Source of the DNA: Pseudogulbenkiania sp. MAI-1 | GTDB taxonomy: Bacteria > Pseudomonadota > Gammaproteobacteria > Burkholderiales > Chromobacteriaceae | Length of the DNA: 64,000 nucleotides | Assembly (NCBI RefSeq): GCF_000527175.1 | Contig: NZ_AZUR01000001.1 | Span: 1,275,011-1,339,010, forward strand | Reading direction: 5' to 3' | Shown: one piece after another, positions 59,941 through 64,000 of the stretch | How the letters are laid out: the number at the start of each line of letters is the position of its first letter | How positions within the stretch are numbered: position 1 is the first letter of the stretch | Program-made: the position numbers and the translations under genes | Notes under the pieces: generated by a model | What the model was told of the DNA's origin: nothing | Database searches by the model: none | Seen by the model: only the letters and a program-made list of their open reading frames with translations

Positions 59941-61536
59941 TCACGCCGCCTTCGCCGGCGGCAGCACCAGGTCGGGATGTTCTTCGTGTATTAATTCCAG
60001 GAAGGTCTCGACCACTTCCGGGTCGAAGTGCTCGCCGGCGTGGTCGCGGATGTAGGCGACCGAATCGGCCAGCGGCCAGGCTTCCTTGTAGGGGCGGCTG
60101 TAGAGCAGCGCGTCGAACACGTCGACCACCGCCACGATGCGTGCCGACAAGGGTATCTGTGTCCCGGTCGCGCCGGCGGGGTAGCCCTTGCCGTTGTAGT
60201 ACTCGTGGTGGCCGGCGGCGATTTCCGCGCCGATCGACAGATAGCTCTCCCCCTCGACCATGCCGGCTGCCTTCTCCAGGATCTTGGCGCCGATGCTGGC
60301 GTGCTGCTTCATCACCTCCCATTCTTCCGGGTTGTGCTTGCTCGGGTTGTGCAGGATCAGGTCCGGCGTGGCGACCTTGCCGACGTCGTGCAGGATGCTC
60401 GCCATGCCCACCATCTCGAGGAAGGTGGGCGTCAGGATGTCCGGATGCAGTCCTTTTGCGGCCATGCGGTGGGCGATCAGGTTGGTCATGCGCTGCACCC
60501 GCAGCACGTGGTCGCCGGTGGTGCTGTCGCGGTATTCGGCCAGGTCGGCCAGCGCCACCACCGTGGCCTGCTGCGCGTTCTTCATCTGGGTGTGGTAGTA
60601 CAGGTTGTCGAAGGCGGCGGCGATGCGGTTGCAGTACACCTTGAGCAGGTCCTGGTCCACCTCCGGCAGCGGGCAGGGCGGGGTGAAGTAGATCACGAAG
60701 GTGCGCTTGGACTGGGTGGAGAAATACAGCACCGAGCCGGGGCGGTCGAAGATGCAGCTGTGCTGCGCCGCTGCCTGCTGCATGGCCTGGTAGATTTCGC
60801 TGTCGTTCCCCAGTTGCCCGGCCTGCTGCAGGTCGGCAAACAGTCCGGTGGCGGCGATCACCTCCAGCGGACTGCCCGCAGCGGGTGTGTTCTCGCAGAC
60901 GCACAGCACGCCGTTGGTGCCGACCTCGAGGATGGCGCTGATCTGGTGCAGTACGCCGGAGGCGAATTCGCGCAGCGACTGCAGCTGGTACAGGTTGGCG
61001 GTGGCGGCCAGGATGGCGTCCAGCCCCTGGCGGCTGCGCTCGATGATGAACAGGCTCTCGTAGGCACGCAGCGAGGCGATCACCGTGGTGAACAGCTTCT
61101 GTGCGGTGAGTTCGGTCTTGGCCTTGTAGTCGTTGATGTCGTAGGACAGGATCACCTCCTGTTCCGGTGCCTGGCCGGGCTGGCCGGTACGCAGCACGAT
61201 GCGCACCAGCCGGTTGCCCAGCCCCTCGCGCACCTCTTTCACCATCTCGAGGCCGGCGTGGTCACTTTCCATCACCACGTCGAGCAGCACCAGCGCGATG
61301 TCTTTCTCGCGGCGCAATATCTCCATGCCTTCCTTGGCACTGTAGGCGCTCAACAGCTCGATGCCGCGTCCCCTGTAGCCGACCCCTTGCAACGCCAGCC
61401 GGGTCACTGCGTGCACGTCCGGTTCGTCATCCACCACCAGCACGCGCCACGGCAACAGGGGGGCGACGGCAGGCCCTGCTGCTTCCTCTTCTATCAGCCA
61501 GTCTTCCTGGTCTTGTACTGTCTCGGAATTGTTCAT
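59941..61536 (-). CDS. Response regulator with DUF3369 and HD-GYP domains
   Basis: 531 residues. Receiver domain (about 30-155; VLVVDDEPDVHAVTRLAL, phospho-Asp in VLLDVVMESDHAG), DUF3369 (about 160-330; LTAQKLFTTVIASLRAYESL and NGVLCVCENT) and a C-terminal HD-GYP domain with HDVGKVATPD, GAEIAAGHHEYYNGKGYPAG and VAVVDVFDALL. HD-GYP enzymes hydrolyse cyclic-di-GMP; the HD and GYP residues are intact. It overlaps the upstream histidine kinase by 4 bp, so it is that kinase's partner, with an output opposite to the GGDEF enzyme at 27.8 kb. Confidence 0.93.
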   Translation of the reverse strand: MNNSETVQDQEDWLIEEEAAGPAVAPLLPWRVLVVDDEPDVHAVTRLALQGVGYRGRGIELLSAYSAKEGMEILRREKDIALVLLDVVMESDHAGLEMVKEVREGLGNRLVRIVLRTGQPGQAPEQEVILSYDINDYKAKTELTAQKLFTTVIASLRAYESLFIIERSRQGLDAILAATANLYQLQSLREFASGVLHQISAILEVGTNGVLCVCENTPAAGSPLEVIAATGLFADLQQAGQLGNDSEIYQAMQQAAAQHSCIFDRPGSVLYFSTQSKRTFVIYFTPPCPLPEVDQDLLKVYCNRIAAAFDNLYYHTQMKNAQQATVVALADLAEYRDSTTGDHVLRVQRMTNLIAHRMAAKGLHPDILTPTFLEMVGMASILHDVGKVATPDLILHNPSKHNPEEWEVMKQHASIGAKILEKAAGMVEGESYLSIGAEIAAGHHEYYNGKGYPAGATGTQIPLSARIVAVVDVFDALLYSRPYKEAWPLADSVAYIRDHAGEHFDPEVVETFLELIHEEHPDLVLPPAKAA

Positions 61537-63032
61537 CCTTTACCCTCGCTTACTGGCGGGGCCACCGCCGGGAAATGCAGCGTGAAGCGCGTGCCTTCGT
61601 TGGGCTTGCTGTCGACCTGCAACTGTCCACCCAGTCGCCCTGTCACGATGTTATAGACAATGTGCAGCCCCAGACCGCTCCCGCCGGCACTGCGCCGGGT
61701 GGTAAAAAACGGCGTGAACACCCGGTTCAGGTTCTCCGGGGGGATGCCCTTGCCATCGTCGGCGAATTCCAGCGTGATCGTGCCGTCCGCCTGCCGGGCA
61801 CGGATCGTGACCTGGCCTGGCTGTCCCTCGTCGAAGGCATGGGTCAGCGAGTTGACCAGCAGGTTGGTGATGATCTGGGCCAGCGCGCCGGGATAGCTGT
61901 CGAGGCGGATCTTCTCGGGGCAGTCGATCGTCACGGTCACCGGGCTGTGCTTGAACTTGGGCCGCAGGCTGGCGATCACCTCTTGCAGATAGCCGGCGAG
62001 GTCGAATTCGCGCCGCGCCTCGCTCATCTGGTCCACCGCCACCTGCTTGAAGCTTTGCACCAGATGCGCCGCGCGCTCGGCATTCACCTGGATCAGCTCG
62101 ACGCTCTCGCTCGCCGTCTGCACGTAGCCTTGCACGTCCGATTTCTTTATTTGTCCCGCATCCATCTGGCGTGCCAGCTGGCGCGTCTTGTCGTTCAGCA
62201 GGCTGGCGCAGGTGAGCGTGATGCCGACCGGGGTGTTGATCTCGTGCGCGATGCCAGCCACCAGGCCGCCCAGTGCCGCCAGCTTCTCACTCTGCATCAG
62301 CGTGGCCTGAGCCTGCTTGAGGTTGTCGTAGGCAAGGCGGATTTCCGCCTCGGCCTGGCGGCCCTTTTCCACGTCCTGGGCCAGGCGCTGGGCGATGCGG
62401 TTGAAGCTGCGCACCACCTCGCCGAACTCGTCCTGACGCTCGGTCAGCAGGGTCAGGCTTTCTTCGCCGCCCTGGTGCTCGGCAGCCAGCCCCAGCGCAT
62501 TCTTGAGCGTCCCCAGCGGGCGCAGCACCAACAGGCGCAGGCCGAGCGACAACACCACCACCAGCACGGCATCCAGTGCCAGGATCTCGGCCACGCGGTT
62601 CCAGATCTGGGTACGCAGCTGGGCCTCGATGCGCTCGCGCGACAGCCACACGCGGGCGTGGCCGAGAGCATGGCGCTGATTGAACTGCTGCAGCGACAGC
62701 GGGATGTCGATCGGCTCGCTGGCCGACGACTCCTCCGGCAGCTCGCCTTGGGCGGCCAGCAGCTTGCCGCTGTCTTCGTACACGGCGATGCGCGTCACCG
62801 GCGGAATCAGCTCCGCCATCAGATTCTGCTGCAGCAGCGCCAGGTCCAGGTTCCAGATCGGCAGCGGCAGGTTGGTGCGGATGCGCTGCTGCACAGCCTG
62901 CCGCGCTTCGGCGTATTGCTGTTCCAGTTGTTGGCGCGTGCTCAGGTACGTCAGTACGCCGGATACGCTCAGCACCGCGGTGACCAGGAATACGAACAGA
63001 AGATTGAGCCGGAAGCCGATGCTGGATTTCAT
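61533..63032 (-). CDS. Membrane sensor histidine kinase
   Basis: 499 residues. TM1 (LNLLFVFLVTAVLSVSGVLTYL) at about 9-30, a ~130-residue periplasmic region, TM2 (ILALDAVLVVVLSLGLRLLVL) near 150-170, HAMP, a coiled coil, HisKA with phospho-His in GGLVAGIAHEINTPVGIT near residue 265, and HATPase_c with LVNSLTHAF, FADDGKGIPPENLNRVF and SAGGSGLGLHIVYNIV. The gene overlaps the HD-GYP response regulator by 4 bp (ATGA). Signal unknown. Confidence 0.93.
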   Translation of the reverse strand: MKSSIGFRLNLLFVFLVTAVLSVSGVLTYLSTRQQLEQQYAEARQAVQQRIRTNLPLPIWNLDLALLQQNLMAELIPPVTRIAVYEDSGKLLAAQGELPEESSASEPIDIPLSLQQFNQRHALGHARVWLSRERIEAQLRTQIWNRVAEILALDAVLVVVLSLGLRLLVLRPLGTLKNALGLAAEHQGGEESLTLLTERQDEFGEVVRSFNRIAQRLAQDVEKGRQAEAEIRLAYDNLKQAQATLMQSEKLAALGGLVAGIAHEINTPVGITLTCASLLNDKTRQLARQMDAGQIKKSDVQGYVQTASESVELIQVNAERAAHLVQSFKQVAVDQMSEARREFDLAGYLQEVIASLRPKFKHSPVTVTIDCPEKIRLDSYPGALAQIITNLLVNSLTHAFDEGQPGQVTIRARQADGTITLEFADDGKGIPPENLNRVFTPFFTTRRSAGGSGLGLHIVYNIVTGRLGGQLQVDSKPNEGTRFTLHFPAVAPPVSEGKG

Positions 63033-63316
63033 GAGGTGGGCGGCCAGGGTGAGTTCAGGGGTGTGGCCAGGAGGGGCCTGGGTTCACAGTTTCAAGATAG
63101 AACACTGTCGAGGCGCGTTAACGCACTTTGCCGTTGCGTGATGGCAGATCGCCGGTTTTTAGAACAGCGAGAGGGGCAGCAATGGGCTTTCTTGATCTTT
63201 TTTCAACAAAATCAGGGCGCTAGACTGAAATAGATGCTGGCCTTGTTTTGGAGGAGGTGGACGGGAGTCGCCGATGGAAAACCGCCATGTCTGACTACGG
63301 TGCAAGGAGATGGGCC
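63033..63316. other. Divergent promoter region
   Basis: 284 bp between the kinase and the binding-protein gene; no coding pattern recognised. AAGGAG at 63304-63309 serves the GTG start at 63317. Confidence 0.5.
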
Positions 63317-64000
63317 GTGAGCGCAGGTCGAAAGACGCTGGTCGCCGGGCTTTTGTGCATGCTTGGCGCCTTGTGCCAGGCGGAAACGCTGACACTGCTC
63401 GCCACCGAGTACCCGCCCTATACCAGCCGCGCCTTGCCGCAGGAAGGAATCGTCACCGCGATCACGGTCGCGGCGTTCGAGCGTGCCGGGCACCTGGTGG
63501 TGATCCGATACCGGCCGTGGGCGCGCGCCATCCACGAAGTCCAGGAGGGCAGCGGTGACGGTATCATCGCGGTATGGCGTTCCAAGGAGCGCGAGGCTTT
63601 TCTGGCCTACAGCCATCCGTTGCTGGATAACGAGATCGGTTTCTATGGCCGGGCCGACCGCCGGCCGGACGTGCACGACCTCTCCAAGCTGAAGCGCTTG
63701 ACCATCGGCGTGGTACGCGGCTATCTCAATCCGCCCAATTTCGAAGCCGCCCGGCTGCGTACCGAGGAGGCGCTCGACGACGAGGCCAATCTGCGCAAGC
63801 TGGCGGTGGGGCGGGTCGACCTCGCGCTGATCGACAAGGGGGTGGCGAGCTACCTGCTGCAGTACCGCCTGCCGGGACAGCGCGATCGGCTGGTCTGGCT
63901 GGAGCCCCCCGTATACACGCTGCCGCTCTATGTCGGTTTTTCCAAACGCGTACCAGACTGGAAAAAACATGTGGCGGATTTCAACGTCGGGCTCGCCGCC
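63317..64000 (+). CDS. Periplasmic substrate-binding protein (SBP_bac_3-like), cut by window edge
   Basis: 228 codons present, open to the window end. GTG 63317 is 7 nt after AAGGAG. A signal peptide is visible (GRKTLVAGLLCMLGALCQA). Then follow LTLLATEYPPYTS, PWARAIHEVQEGSGDGIIAV, EREAFLAYSHPLLDNEIGFY, LKRLTIGVVRGY and GRVDLALIDKGVASYLL, the pattern of family-3 periplasmic binding proteins without a transporter partner in view. It is divergent from the histidine kinase/HD-GYP pair, so it may deliver a ligand signal. Ligand unknown. Confidence 0.85.
   Translation, partial: MSAGRKTLVAGLLCMLGALCQAETLTLLATEYPPYTSRALPQEGIVTAITVAAFERAGHLVVIRYRPWARAIHEVQEGSGDGIIAVWRSKEREAFLAYSHPLLDNEIGFYGRADRRPDVHDLSKLKRLTIGVVRGYLNPPNFEAARLRTEEALDDEANLRKLAVGRVDLALIDKGVASYLLQYRLPGQRDRLVWLEPPVYTLPLYVGFSKRVPDWKKHVADFNVGLAA

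Overview
The window is GC-rich, densely packed proteobacterial chromosome. Several features point to a Betaproteobacterium, most likely order Neisseriales (Chromobacterium/Vogesella-like), although no rRNA or marker gene settles this. They are the lolA-rarA-serS gene order, a betaproteobacterial-type general porin, four chemoreceptor genes, DUF3369/HD-GYP signalling and polyhydroxybutyrate-type metabolism (bdhA, scoAB, bktB).

Layout. 1-4.2 kb (minus strand): nadE, lolA, rarA, a small unknown gene overlapping rarA, and the start of serS. 4.2-8.2 kb: an acyltransferase-fold gene, a tRNA-Ser(GGA) with a good promoter and terminator, then an accessory segment holding a phage tail-chaperone fragment, a HicA/HicB toxin-antitoxin pair, an IS256-type scrap and an 848-bp IS5-family element that ends inside a DUF3135 gene. 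8.2-10.4 kb: ketone-body and PHB genes scoB, scoA and bdhA. 10.5-17.4 kb: a signalling block with an orphan substrate-binding protein plus chemoreceptor, a second chemoreceptor with a C-terminal sensory tail, and a PAS histidine kinase/NarL-type regulator pair ending at a MITE-like element. 17.5-23.7 kb: a secreted MetX-like hydrolase, a TakP-type TRAP transporter for 2-oxo acids, a candidate structured small RNA and a porin. 23.7-26.6 kb: a second MITE-like element, a paired operator-like dyad, a prpB fragment, bktB, and a scrapyard of RES-toxin and IS256 fragments. 26.6-28.9 kb: a nosP (FIST) gene overlapping a PAS-GGDEF diguanylate cyclase gene. 28.9-30.1 kb: remains of a tetronate/erythronate operon in which only otnI is intact.

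30.2-43.7 kb is the metabolic centrepiece: a creatine-to-pyruvate pathway. A GlxA/AraC-type regulator is divergent from creatinase, followed by glyA, sdaA, soxBDAG (heterotetrameric sarcosine oxidase), folB, purU and an MHS-type transporter. Creatine would give sarcosine, then glycine plus methylene-THF, which GlyA joins to serine and SdaA deaminates to pyruvate. PurU recycles surplus formyl-THF, and FolB (and perhaps PabB further on) supports folate supply.

43.9-64 kb: a dCache chemoreceptor, pabB, a Gfo/Idh/MocA-ThuA pair with a divergent AraC regulator, a solute-binding-protein fragment, a 4HB-type chemoreceptor, rhodanese-fused moeB, a third MITE-like element, a small alpha/beta hydrolase, pncA-pncB (NAD salvage), a CapA-like phosphatase-fold protein, archease-rtcB (RNA repair), an HD-GYP response regulator with its histidine kinase, and the start of another periplasmic binding protein cut by the window edge.
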